A DNA stretch of 64,000 nt from Brevundimonas sp. G8 (GTDB taxonomy: Bacteria > Pseudomonadota > Alphaproteobacteria > Caulobacterales > Caulobacteraceae): NCBI RefSeq assembly GCF_902506205.1, contig NZ_LR732816.1, positions 2,864,993-2,928,992 of the forward strand, in the 5' to 3' direction. Under the pieces are notes generated by a model, which worked only from the letters and a program-made list of their open reading frames with translations, was not told the origin of the DNA and searched no databases. This document shows positions 6,515-14,435 of this stretch, one piece after another (within the stretch, counting starts at the first letter, position 1; every line of letters begins with the position of its first letter). The position numbers were made by a program, and so were the translations under genes.

Positions 6515-7816
6515 ATGTCGAACGCCAACAGCCGCTATTCGCCCGTCGCAATCGCCCTGCATTGGACCATCGCGCTGCTCATCCTGTCGATGATCCCGAT
6601 GGGGTTGTGGATGACGGCGGCGATCGAACGGCCTGACAGCCAGGCCCTGGCCTATCGGGTCTTCCAGATCCACAAGTCGATCGGCTTCCTGATCCTGGCC
6701 CTCACCGTGGTGCGGATCGTTTGGCGGCTGACCCACCGTCCGCCGGCTCTGCCGGGCGGGATGAAGCGGTGGGAGGCGTTCGCGGCCGGGGCGACGCATG
6801 TGGCCTTTTACACGCTACTCCTGGCTCTGCCGCTGACCGGATGGTTATATGTGTCGGCCGGCTGGGCGGTGTCTCAGGATCGGGCGCTGGAGGTGGCGAC
6901 CAGCTGGTTTGGCCTGTTCCCGGTCCCCCATCTGCCGGGCGTCGCCGAACTGTCGATCCAGATGCGACGGGCGCTGGCGTTCCAGGCCATGGGCGCCCAT
7001 TCGCTGATGGCGTGGGGGGCGGTGGTTCTGATCGTGCTGCACGTCGGTGCGGCATTGAAGCATCAGTTCATCGATCGGGACGGCGTGCTGAGCCACATGG
7101 TCCCTGGCCTGAAACCTGGCCATGCGGCGGTCGGGCGCGCGCCGTCGTCACCCTGGGTCGAACGGGCCGTCGGTATTGCGCTGGTGCTGGCCGTCGGCGT
7201 CGCGGGCGCTATCGCTGCACGTCCCTATGCCCTGCCTGAGAGCCAGGTCGCCGCTGCGACGACGCCCGTCGCGGCCCCAGTTCCCGCTGCCGATGCCCCG
7301 GTCACGCCAGGCTCGGCGACGGGGTGGACCATCAATCCAGCGGCGTCGAGCATCGGCTTTAGTGGAACCCATGCCGGCAAGCGCTTCGAGGGTCGCTTCG
7401 AGCGTTGGCAGGGTCAGGTCTGGTTCGATCCGGCCGATCTGGCGGGGTCCAAGGCCGTGGTGACCGTTCAGACGGCATCCGCTCGGACGGGCGATCCGAC
7501 GCAGGAAGGGTCTCTGCAAGGGCCGGAATGGCTTAACCCCGAGCAATATCCCGTCGCACGTTTCGAGGCGGGGACTTTCCGATCGCTGGGCGGTGATCGT
7601 TACGAGGCGACAGGAACGCTGCGCATCAAGGCGACGACGATTCCCGTGGTCCTGCCTTTCCGATTCACCGAAACCGATGGCGTCGCCCGCGTCGAGGGCG
7701 CGCTGGAATTGGATCGAACGGCGCTGGACCTGGGCATGGCGTCGGACGCCACGGCCGACTGGGTGTCGAAGATGATCGGGGTGCGGATCGAGGTGTCGGC
7801 CCGCCGCGCTCAGTGA
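6515..7816 (+). CDS. Cytochrome b561 fused to a YceI domain
   Basis: Residues about 8-190 form a four-helix prokaryotic cytochrome b561 (RYSPVAIALHWTIALLI, IHKSIGFLILALTVVRIVWRL) with membrane His residues suited to two b hemes; such proteins pass electrons to or from quinone. A further hydrophobic segment near 215-237 and a Pro/Ala linker lead to a YceI domain (about 266-433: GWTINPAASSIGFSGTHAGK, YEATGTLRIKATTIPVVLPF). The fusion puts a lipid-binding barrel on the periplasmic side of a membrane redox protein, beside a separate YceI lipoprotein. Cooperation in handling a quinone-like lipid is inferred. ATG 6515 follows the terminator of the previous gene. Confidence 0.92.
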   Translation: MSNANSRYSPVAIALHWTIALLILSMIPMGLWMTAAIERPDSQALAYRVFQIHKSIGFLILALTVVRIVWRLTHRPPALPGGMKRWEAFAAGATHVAFYTLLLALPLTGWLYVSAGWAVSQDRALEVATSWFGLFPVPHLPGVAELSIQMRRALAFQAMGAHSLMAWGAVVLIVLHVGAALKHQFIDRDGVLSHMVPGLKPGHAAVGRAPSSPWVERAVGIALVLAVGVAGAIAARPYALPESQVAAATTPVAAPVPAADAPVTPGSATGWTINPAASSIGFSGTHAGKRFEGRFERWQGQVWFDPADLAGSKAVVTVQTASARTGDPTQEGSLQGPEWLNPEQYPVARFEAGTFRSLGGDRYEATGTLRIKATTIPVVLPFRFTETDGVARVEGALELDRTALDLGMASDATADWVSKMIGVRIEVSARRAQ

Positions 7817-7887
7817 GCCGCCGCTTGCCCTGACGGAAGTCTGGCCTTACGGGTCCGCGCCTTGATCAATGATTCAGGGAGGGGTCG

Positions 7888-8832
7888 ATGACCCTCGCAC
7901 TTCTGTTTCCGGGCCAGGGCAGCCAGGCCGTCGGCATGGGCGCTCAACTGGCCGACGCCTTTCAGTCCGCACGCGACGTCTTCGCCGAGGTGGACGAGGC
8001 TTTGGGCCAGAAGCTGTCGGTTCTGATGCGCGAAGGCCCCGAGGACCAGCTGACCCTGACCGAGAACGCCCAGCCCGCCCTGATGGCGGTGTCGATGGCG
8101 GCGATGCGGGCGCTGAAGGTCGAGTTCGGTTTCGGCGTTGCGACGGCGGCCTATGTCGCCGGTCACTCGCTGGGTGAATATTCTGCATTGGCGGCGGCGG
8201 GTTCGATCTCGCTGTCGGATACGGCGCGACTGTTGAAGCTGCGCGGTCAGGCCATGCAGCGCGCGGTGCAGGTGGGGCGCGGCGCGATGGCTTCGCTGAT
8301 CGGACCCAAAACGGATCTGGCGTTGGCGGAAGCGGCGGCGGCGGCCGGTTCGGAAATCGGCGTCTGCGTGGTCGCCAATGACAACAACAACGGCAATATC
8401 GTCATCTCGGGCGAGAAGGCGGCCGTGGACCGCGCCATCGAGAAGGCCAAGGAACTCGGCGCGCGGGCGATCCCGCTGAACGTCTCGGCGCCCTTCCATT
8501 GTCCTTTGATGCAGCCCGCCGCCGATGAGATGGCGACGGCCCTGGCTTCGGCGACCATCGTGGCGCCAGTCGTTCCGGTCGTAGCGAACGTGCTGGCGCG
8601 GCCGGAAAGCGACCCGGAAGTGATCCGCCGCCTGCTGGTCGAACAGGTGACCGGCCGCGTGCGCTGGCGCGAGAGCATGGAATGGATAGCGAGAGAGGGC
8701 GGCGTCACCCGTTTCGTCGAGATCGGCTCGGGCAAGGTGCTGACGGGCATGGCCAAGCGGATCGCGCCTGATGCGGAGAGTTTGCCGCTAAACACGCCGG
8801 AAGAGCTGGAAGCGTTCGCCAAATCGTTGTGA
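7888..8832 (+). CDS. fabD: Malonyl-CoA:ACP transacylase
   Basis: FabD loads malonyl groups from CoA onto acyl carrier protein for fatty acid elongation. The N-terminal LLFPGQGSQAVGMG, the nucleophile motif GHSLGEYSA (Ser94), and the catalytic His in NVSAPFHCPLM (His204) are all present. The length of 314 residues is normal. A strong ribosome site (GGGAGGGG) precedes ATG 7888. It opens the cluster fabD-fabG-acpP-fabF; a REP-like inverted repeat separates it from fabG. Confidence 0.98.
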   Translation: MTLALLFPGQGSQAVGMGAQLADAFQSARDVFAEVDEALGQKLSVLMREGPEDQLTLTENAQPALMAVSMAAMRALKVEFGFGVATAAYVAGHSLGEYSALAAAGSISLSDTARLLKLRGQAMQRAVQVGRGAMASLIGPKTDLALAEAAAAAGSEIGVCVVANDNNNGNIVISGEKAAVDRAIEKAKELGARAIPLNVSAPFHCPLMQPAADEMATALASATIVAPVVPVVANVLARPESDPEVIRRLLVEQVTGRVRWRESMEWIAREGGVTRFVEIGSGKVLTGMAKRIAPDAESLPLNTPEELEAFAKSL

Positions 8833-8843
8833 ACCCCCAAGGT

Positions 8844-8958
8844 CGTCATCCTCGGGCTTGACCCGAGGATCAGACCGTCCGCACTTCGGCGTCTGAGCGC
8901 CATTATCGACATCGGCGCCGCACAGCGCCTGATCCTCGGGTCAAGCCCGAGGATGACG
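8844..8958. repeat. Paired REP-like inverted repeats (30-bp arms) between fabD and fabG
   Basis: Arm 8844-8873 and arm 8929-8958 are exact reverse complements over 30 bp and enclose 55 bp. Each arm is itself near-palindromic (TCCTCGGG-CTTGA-CCCGAGGA), so each can fold alone or the two can pair. This is the architecture of a REP doublet (BIME) or small MITE-like element of the type scattered between genes in alphaproteobacteria. No other copy is obvious in this window. In the fabD-fabG transcript it would make a stable RNA structure that could affect mRNA decay. Confidence 0.85.
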
Positions 8959-8977
8959 GAAGGAATAGAGGGAACAG

Positions 8978-9718
8978 ATGTTCAATCTTGCAGGCAAGAC
9001 CGCGCTGGTGACAGGCGCGACGGGCGGGATCGGCGGGGCGGTGGCGCGGGCGCTGCACGCCCAGGGCGCGACCGTGGTGCTGTCGGGCACGCGCGAGGCG
9101 GTGCTGGCGGATCTGGCCACGGAACTGGGCGAGCGGGCGCATTTCGCCACGGCGAACCTGTCGGACCCGGAATCGGTCGATAATCTGGTCGCTGCGGCCG
9201 AGGCGGCGGCGGGGTCGCCGCTGGACATTCTGGTGGCCAACGCCGGCATCACCAAGGACGGCCTGCTGATGCGGATGAAGGACGAGGACTTCCAGTCCGT
9301 CCTGACCGTCAATCTGGAATCCTATTTCCGCCTGACCCGCGCGGCGGTGAAGGGGATGATGAAACGCCGTTCGGGGCGAATCATCGGCGTGACGTCGGTT
9401 GTCGGCGTGACCGGCAATCCGGGCCAGACCAACTATTCAGCGTCCAAGGCCGGCATGATCGGCTTTTCCAAGTCGCTGGCGCAGGAAGTCGGTTCGCGCG
9501 GCATCACGGTCAACTGCATCGCGCCCGGCTTCATCGCCTCGCCGATGACGGATGTGCTGAACGACCAACAGCGCGACACGATCCTGGGCCGTATTCCGGC
9601 GGGCCGGCTGGGTTCGGGCGACGAGATCGCCGCCGCCGCCGTCTATCTGTCGTCCGACGAAGCCGCTTATGTGACGGGCCAGACCCTGCACGTGAACGGC
9701 GGCATGGCGATGATTTAA
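8978..9718 (+). CDS. fabG: 3-oxoacyl-ACP reductase
   Basis: FabG is the NADPH-dependent short-chain dehydrogenase/reductase that reduces beta-ketoacyl-ACP in each elongation round. The Rossmann glycine motif GATGGIG is at residues 13-19, NAG at 88-90, and the catalytic Ser140, Tyr153 and Lys157 (YSASK) are in place. Length 246 is standard. Its position between fabD and acpP confirms the fatty acid role over other SDR functions. Confidence 0.97.
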   Translation: MFNLAGKTALVTGATGGIGGAVARALHAQGATVVLSGTREAVLADLATELGERAHFATANLSDPESVDNLVAAAEAAAGSPLDILVANAGITKDGLLMRMKDEDFQSVLTVNLESYFRLTRAAVKGMMKRRSGRIIGVTSVVGVTGNPGQTNYSASKAGMIGFSKSLAQEVGSRGITVNCIAPGFIASPMTDVLNDQQRDTILGRIPAGRLGSGDEIAAAAVYLSSDEAAYVTGQTLHVNGGMAMI

Positions 9719-9758
9719 GGTCGGTTGCCGTCATCACGACGCGCAACAGACTATTTCC

Positions 9759-9815
9759 AGCCCGAAAGCCTGTGCTAAAGGGGCTTGATGCAACGGCGGT
9801 TCGGGCTTTCGGGCT
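9759..9815. promoter_or_regulatory. 12-bp inverted repeat upstream of acpP
   Basis: AGCCCGAAAGCC (9759-9770) is exactly complementary to GGCTTTCGGGCT (9804-9815) across a 33-base loop, in the 180-bp space between fabG and acpP. No T-run follows. It may be an mRNA structure (processing or stability of the very abundant acpP message) or a regulator site. Confidence 0.4.
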
Positions 9816-9898
9816 TGCGTCGCCTTCGCTGCCGTGAGACGGCGATTTCTGAGCTACCCCCGCCTCTACGGCGATTTTAAACAGGCAGAGAGACACTC

Positions 9899-10138
9899 AT
9901 GTCCGACACCCTCGAGCGCGTTCGCAAGATCGTCATCGACCATCTGGACGCAGATCCGGACAAGGTCACCGAAAAGGCCAGCTTCATCGACGACCTGGGC
10001 GCCGACTCGCTCGACAACGTCGAGCTGGTGATGGCCTTCGAAGAAGAATTCGACATCGAGATCCCGGATGACGCCGCCGAGCACATCCAGACGGTCGGCG
10101 ATGCGGTCAAGTTCATCGACGAAAAGTCGGCCGGCTGA
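9899..10138 (+). CDS. acpP: Acyl carrier protein
   Basis: The 79-residue acidic protein carries growing acyl chains on a 4'-phosphopantetheine arm attached to Ser37 of the DSL motif ([20 protein letters not shown]). The first helix ([13 protein letters not shown]) and the overall acidity are typical. It lies between fabG and fabF with generous spacers on both sides and a terminator downstream, so it probably has its own strong promoter. Confidence 0.99.
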   Translation: MSDTLERVRKIVIDHLDADPDKVTEKASFIDDLGADSLDNVELVMAFEEEFDIEIPDDAAEHIQTVGDAVKFIDEKSAG

Positions 10139-10180
10139 TCTCAGTCGCCGATATCGGCCGAACAGGCTGACGGTTCACAG

Positions 10181-10220
10181 GGCCGCCCGGCGCTCCTAGC
10201 GGAGACGCCCGGCGGCCTTT
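10181..10220 (+). terminator. Probable terminator after acpP
   Basis: GGCCGCC (10181-10187) pairs with GGCGGCC (10211-10217); the stem continues with GGCG pairing after one mismatch, and TTT follows. The short T-run makes it a moderate terminator, suited to separating abundant acpP transcripts from fabF. Confidence 0.6.
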
Positions 10221-10289
10221 ACTGTTTCTGACCCGCGCGAATCCCTATGTGATTCCGAAGGCTGGGATAAAGTTGAAGGAGCACGCACC

Positions 10290-11561
10290 ATGCGCCGCGT
10301 CGTCGTTACGGGCATCGGTCTGCTGACCCCCTTGGGTTGGGGCGTCGAGAAGAGCTGGAAGGGTATCGTCGAGGGACGCTCGGGCATCGGTCCGATCACG
10401 TCGTTCGACACCACGGGCTATGGCTGCACCATCGCCGGCGAGATCCCAAGCGTGGATGGGCGCGGCGGCGGCGGCGAGGGTGACTTCGATCCCGAGAAGA
10501 TCATGTCGGTCAAGGATCGGAAGCGCGTCGACGACTTCATCCTGTACGCTATCGCGGCGGCGGACGAGGCCCTGGCTGACGCGAACTGGAAGCCCGAGAC
10601 GGACGAGGACAAGGAACGCACCGGCGTAATGGTCGGCTCCGGCATCGGCGGCCTGGGCCCCATCGCCGAGACGGCCATCGTCCTGAAAGAACAGGGCGTG
10701 CGCCGCGTCAGCCCCTTCTTCATTCCCAGCGCCCTGATCAACCTGGCGGGCGGGCAGATTTCGATCCGCCACGGCTTGAAGGGCCCGAACCACGCCGCGG
10801 TCACCGCCTGCGCCACCGGCGCCCACGCCATCGGCGACGCGGCCCGGATGATCGCCCTGGACGACGCCGATGTGATGGTGGCGGGCGGGGCCGAAAGCTC
10901 GGTCGTGCCGATCGGTATTGCGGGCTTTTTGGCCTGCAAGGCGCTGTGCACCGCCTATAACGACACGCCGGAGAAGGCGTCGCGTCCCTATGACAAGGGC
11001 CATGCGGGCTTCATCATGGGCGAGGGCGCCGGGATTCTTGTGCTGGAGGAATACGAACACGCCAAGGCGCGCGGGGCCAAGATCTACGCCGAGGTCGTCG
11101 GCTACGGCATGAGCGGCGACGCCTATCACATCACCGCCCCGTCCGAGGACGGCGAAGGCGGGGTGCGGGCCATGAAGATGGCGCTGAAGCGTGCAGGAAT
11201 GCAGCCGTCGGACCTGGACTACGTCAACGCCCATGGCACCTCGACCATGGCCGACTGGATCGAGCTGAAAGGCATCGAGGGCCTGGCGGGAGATCACGCC
11301 AAGAACCTGACCGTCAGCTCGACCAAGTCGATGACGGGCCACCTGCTGGGGGCAGCCGGCGCCATCGAGGCGGCGTTCTGCGTGCTGGCGATCCGCGATC
11401 AGGTCGCGCCCCCGACCATCAATCTGGACGACCCGGAGATGGAGACACCCATCGACCTGGTGCCCAACAAGGCCAAGCCGATGAAGATCGATGTGGCCAT
11501 GTCGAACAGCTTCGGCTTCGGAGGCACCAACGCCTCGGTGATCTTCAAGAAGGTCGACTGA
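10290..11561 (+). CDS. fabF: Beta-ketoacyl-ACP synthase II
   Basis: FabF condenses malonyl-ACP with acyl-ACP by a decarboxylating Claisen reaction. The catalytic triad is visible: Cys174 in VTACATGAHAIGDA, a His in NAHGTSTMADWIE and a His in KSMTGHLLGAAGAIEA. The glycine-rich end FGFGGTNASVIFKKVD is typical. Length 423 is normal. The mltG gene starts one base after its stop, so the two are probably co-translated. Confidence 0.97.
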   Translation: MRRVVVTGIGLLTPLGWGVEKSWKGIVEGRSGIGPITSFDTTGYGCTIAGEIPSVDGRGGGGEGDFDPEKIMSVKDRKRVDDFILYAIAAADEALADANWKPETDEDKERTGVMVGSGIGGLGPIAETAIVLKEQGVRRVSPFFIPSALINLAGGQISIRHGLKGPNHAAVTACATGAHAIGDAARMIALDDADVMVAGGAESSVVPIGIAGFLACKALCTAYNDTPEKASRPYDKGHAGFIMGEGAGILVLEEYEHAKARGAKIYAEVVGYGMSGDAYHITAPSEDGEGGVRAMKMALKRAGMQPSDLDYVNAHGTSTMADWIELKGIEGLAGDHAKNLTVSSTKSMTGHLLGAAGAIEAAFCVLAIRDQVAPPTINLDDPEMETPIDLVPNKAKPMKIDVAMSNSFGFGGTNASVIFKKVD

Positions 11562-11562
11562 G

Positions 11563-12723
11563 ATGTTCGGGCGGGGACGGGTCGAAAAGTCCAGCGGGCG
11601 GTCGGGGTTCACGGTCTCGCTGCTGACCGCGTCCGCCACCTTCGGCCTGTTCCTGCTCGCCGCGCTGATCGCGGTCTGGGCCATCTATTATGCGCCGGGA
11701 CCATCGGCGCGGCAGGGCGACAAGACGGTCGTGACCCTGGCCAGCGGATCGGGCGTCTCGGCCATCGCGGCGCGGATGAAGGCGGCGGGGGTGATCCGTT
11801 CGACCGATCTGTTCCGCGCGGCGGCGACCTTGACCGGGGCGGATCGTCGGCTGAGAGCCGGCGAATACGAGGTGCCGTCCGGTACGTCCCTGGCCGGGGT
11901 GCTGAACCTGCTGGTGGAGGGGCGGGTGGTGCGCCATTTCGTGACCCTGCCTGAGGGTTGGTCGTCGCTGCAGGCCGTGGACATCCTGAACAAGGAACCG
12001 ACGCTGACCGGAACGGTGGCGCAGACGCCCGAGGAAGGCAGTCTGTGGCCCGACACCTACGAGGTTTCGCGCGGCGATACGCGCCAGTCGGTGATCGACC
12101 GGATGCAGCGCGCGGCCAACGAGAATTTGCGTCTGCTGTGGAGCCAGCGCTCGCCGGCCACGGTCGCGCGCAGTCTTGAGGAGGCGGTGGTCCTGGCCTC
12201 CATCGTGGAGAAGGAGACGGCTTTGGCGGCCGAGCGTCCGCGCGTGGCGGCGGTGTTCTCGAACCGGCTGCGGGCCGGGATGCGGCTGGAGAGCGACCCG
12301 ACCATCGTCTATGGCGTGACCAAAGGACGGCCGTTGGGACGCGGCATCCGCCGTTCAGAACTGCTGGCGCCGACGCCGTGGAATACCTATCAGATCAACG
12401 GCCTGCCGCCGACGCCCATCGCCAATCCGGGCAAGGAGGCGGTCAAGGCAGTGCTGAACCCGCCGGCCGATCCAGCATTGTTCTTCGTGGCGGACGGATC
12501 GGGGGGACACGCCTTCGCCCTGACCTATGACGAGCATCTGCAAAACGTGGCGCGCTGGCGTCAGATCGAACGCCAAAAGGCGGGCCTGCCGCCGGAAGCG
12601 GCCGCACCCGTGACGCCAGGGACCAGTGCGGCACCGATGACGACCGAGCCGGCCGCGGCGCCCATCGCGGGCGGTCAGGCGACGATCACCCTTCCGGCCG
12701 GCGCGACGCAGGGACCACGATGA
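11563..12723 (+). CDS. mltG: Endolytic murein transglycosylase MltG
   Basis: MltG cleaves nascent peptidoglycan strands in the periplasm and sets glycan chain length. A transmembrane anchor lies at about residues 17-42, then a LysM-like region (VVTLASGSGVSAIAARMKAAG), and the YceG catalytic domain with the conserved Glu in VVLASIVEKETAL and motifs ESDPTIVYGV and NTYQINGLPPTPIANPG. The last ~45 residues are a Pro/Ala tail that is not conserved. It overlaps yicC by 4 bp (ATGA), indicating translational coupling. Confidence 0.95.
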   Translation: MFGRGRVEKSSGRSGFTVSLLTASATFGLFLLAALIAVWAIYYAPGPSARQGDKTVVTLASGSGVSAIAARMKAAGVIRSTDLFRAAATLTGADRRLRAGEYEVPSGTSLAGVLNLLVEGRVVRHFVTLPEGWSSLQAVDILNKEPTLTGTVAQTPEEGSLWPDTYEVSRGDTRQSVIDRMQRAANENLRLLWSQRSPATVARSLEEAVVLASIVEKETALAAERPRVAAVFSNRLRAGMRLESDPTIVYGVTKGRPLGRGIRRSELLAPTPWNTYQINGLPPTPIANPGKEAVKAVLNPPADPALFFVADGSGGHAFALTYDEHLQNVARWRQIERQKAGLPPEAAAPVTPGTSAAPMTTEPAAAPIAGGQATITLPAGATQGPR

Positions 12724-13604
12724 GCATCCTGTCGGGAATGACCGGTTTTGGCCGGGCGGATGGGGCCGGCGAGGGCTGGACCTGGTCGGTCGAGGCGCGC
12801 TCGGTCAACGGGCGCAATCTGGAGATTCGGTTCCGGGGACCTAACGGTTTCGATGCACTGGAGCGGTCGGCCAAGGCGGCGGGTCAGGCTCGGTTCGCAC
12901 GCGGCCAGGTCACCATCGGCGTCCAAGCCAAGCGGGTTGAGGCGAGCGAGGCGGCGGTCACGATCAACGCTTCCGTTCTGGCGCGTTATCTGACCCTGGC
13001 CAATGAACTGGCCGAAGACGGGGCGACGCCGCCGTCCGCCGACGGCCTCTTGGCCCTGCGCGGCGTGATCGAGGCCCCGGAAGAGGTGGACGATCCCGAA
13101 GCGCGGACGGCGGTCGAGGCGGCCATGGCCCGCACCGTCGAAGAGGCGCTGGATGCGCTGAAAGCCTCGCGCCACAACGAAGGCGCGCAGCTGACGCCGG
13201 TGATCGAGGAGTTCATCGCGCGGATCGAGGCGTTCGTCGTCCAGGCCGAGGGCGAGGCGACGGCGCAGGTCGAGGCCATTCGCGACCGGTTCACGCGCCG
13301 AATCTCCGAACTTGCTCCCGATGCGCCGGGCCTGGAAGACCGGATTTTCCTGGAAGCCGCCGCCCTGGCGACCAAGACGGACGTGCGCGAGGAGCTGGAT
13401 CGGCTGGCGGCGCATGTCGCGTCGGCGCGCCAGCTTGTGGCCTCGGCGCCCGCTGGGCGCAAACTCGACTTCCTGATGCAAGAATTCATGCGTGAGGCCA
13501 ACACGCTGTGCTCGAAATCCGCTACGACCGCGCTCACCGGAATCGGCCTGGAGCTCAAGGCCGTCATCGAACAGTTGCGTGAGCAGGTCCAGAATGTCGA
13601 ATGA
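12720..13604 (+). CDS. yicC: YicC family endoribonuclease-like protein
   Basis: The 294-residue protein begins with the signature MTGFGRADG and WSVEARSVNGRNLEIRFR and ends with the DUF1732 block (FLMQEFMREANTLCSKS). YicC proteins are oligomeric RNA-acting proteins linked to stationary-phase survival; an endoribonuclease activity has been reported for the E. coli member. The gene is nested in the mltG-yicC-gmk arrangement with overlaps at both ends, and pairing with gmk is common in proteobacteria. Confidence 0.94.
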   Translation: MSILSGMTGFGRADGAGEGWTWSVEARSVNGRNLEIRFRGPNGFDALERSAKAAGQARFARGQVTIGVQAKRVEASEAAVTINASVLARYLTLANELAEDGATPPSADGLLALRGVIEAPEEVDDPEARTAVEAAMARTVEEALDALKASRHNEGAQLTPVIEEFIARIEAFVVQAEGEATAQVEAIRDRFTRRISELAPDAPGLEDRIFLEAAALATKTDVREELDRLAAHVASARQLVASAPAGRKLDFLMQEFMREANTLCSKSATTALTGIGLELKAVIEQLREQVQNVE

Positions 13605-14235
13605 ACGCACGCCCCGCCGGGGCGTCCTCTTGATCGTCGCCAGCCCCTCGGGCGCCGGGAAGACGTCGCTGTGTCGCCGGTTGATGGCGGACCATGGCGG
13701 GCTGGAGCTGTCCGTCTCCATGACGACGCGCGGCATTCGCCCAGGCGAGGTGCATGGCCGCGACTATAATTTCGTCGAGCACACCGAGTTTCAGCGGCTG
13801 ATCGACGAGGACGCCTTCCTGGAATGGGCGGACGTTCACGGCAATCGCTACGGCAGCCCGCGCGCGCCGGTGGATCGGGCGCTGGCCGAGGGTCGCGACG
13901 TTCTGTTCGACATCGATTGGCAGGGCGCGCGCGATGTCGCCGAGAAATGCCCGGAGGACGCCGTGCGCGTCTTCATCCTGCCGCCCAGCCTGGAAGAGTT
14001 GCGCCGCCGTCTGGTGACGCGGTCGCAGGACGCCGAGGACGTGATCGAGCGCCGCGTCGCCAATGCCAAGGGCGAGATCGAACACTGCGACGCCTTCGAT
14101 TATGTGCTGGTGAACGAGGACTTCGACCGGTCCTATGCCGAACTGGCCCACATCTATCATGCAGAGCGGTCGCGCCGGTTCCGTAACCTGTGGGTCGAGG
14201 ATTATCGCACGGCCCTGCTGCGCGAAGTCGTCTGA
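13594..14235 (+). CDS. gmk: Guanylate kinase
   Basis: Gmk phosphorylates GMP to GDP, needed for nucleic acids and (p)ppGpp. The P-loop SPSGAGKTS is at residues 17-25; the GMP-binding block SVSMTTRGIRPGEVHGRDYNFV and DIDWQGARDV are intact. The frame is open from 13492 but the family start is ATG 13594 (MSNERTPRRG), which overlaps the end of yicC by 11 bp. Length 213 is normal. Confidence 0.97.
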   Translation: MSNERTPRRGVLLIVASPSGAGKTSLCRRLMADHGGLELSVSMTTRGIRPGEVHGRDYNFVEHTEFQRLIDEDAFLEWADVHGNRYGSPRAPVDRALAEGRDVLFDIDWQGARDVAEKCPEDAVRVFILPPSLEELRRRLVTRSQDAEDVIERRVANAKGEIEHCDAFDYVLVNEDFDRSYAELAHIYHAERSRRFRNLWVEDYRTALLREVV

Positions 14236-14237
14236 AT

Positions 14238-14278
14238 AAAAAGACAGCGTCGCAGGCCGTGAGGGGCCGGCGACGCTG
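14238..14278 (-). terminator. Hairpin with T-run on the minus strand, after gmk
   Basis: CAGCGTCGC (14245-14253) pairs with GCGACGCTG (14270-14278). On the plus strand nothing T-rich follows, but on the minus strand the stem is followed by a run of five T (complement of 14238-14242). Formally it would stop a transcript coming leftward from about 14280-14430, where no protein gene is seen. It may simply limit antisense reading into gmk, or end a small RNA. Confidence 0.5.
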
Positions 14279-14435
14279 CGGGGTACTCAACGCTACGCTA
14301 CTGAAGCCCTTGTGCCGTTCGGAAGGTTTCAGAGGGTAAATATGGCAGTAGGGGACATTCCCTAACTGTCGAATGCGTGTGGTTTACGTCCTGTTCGCCC
14401 TCTTGACCTAACGATAGGCGGTGAACGGGGGTATC

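Noticed and set aside
10147..10158. GCCGATATCGGC palindrome after acpP
   Set aside because: Short and unsupported by neighbours; a terminator is better placed at 10181-10220.
10245..11684. 479-residue minus-strand ORF
   Set aside because: Antisense to fabF, which is unmistakable; long open antisense frames are common in GC-rich DNA.
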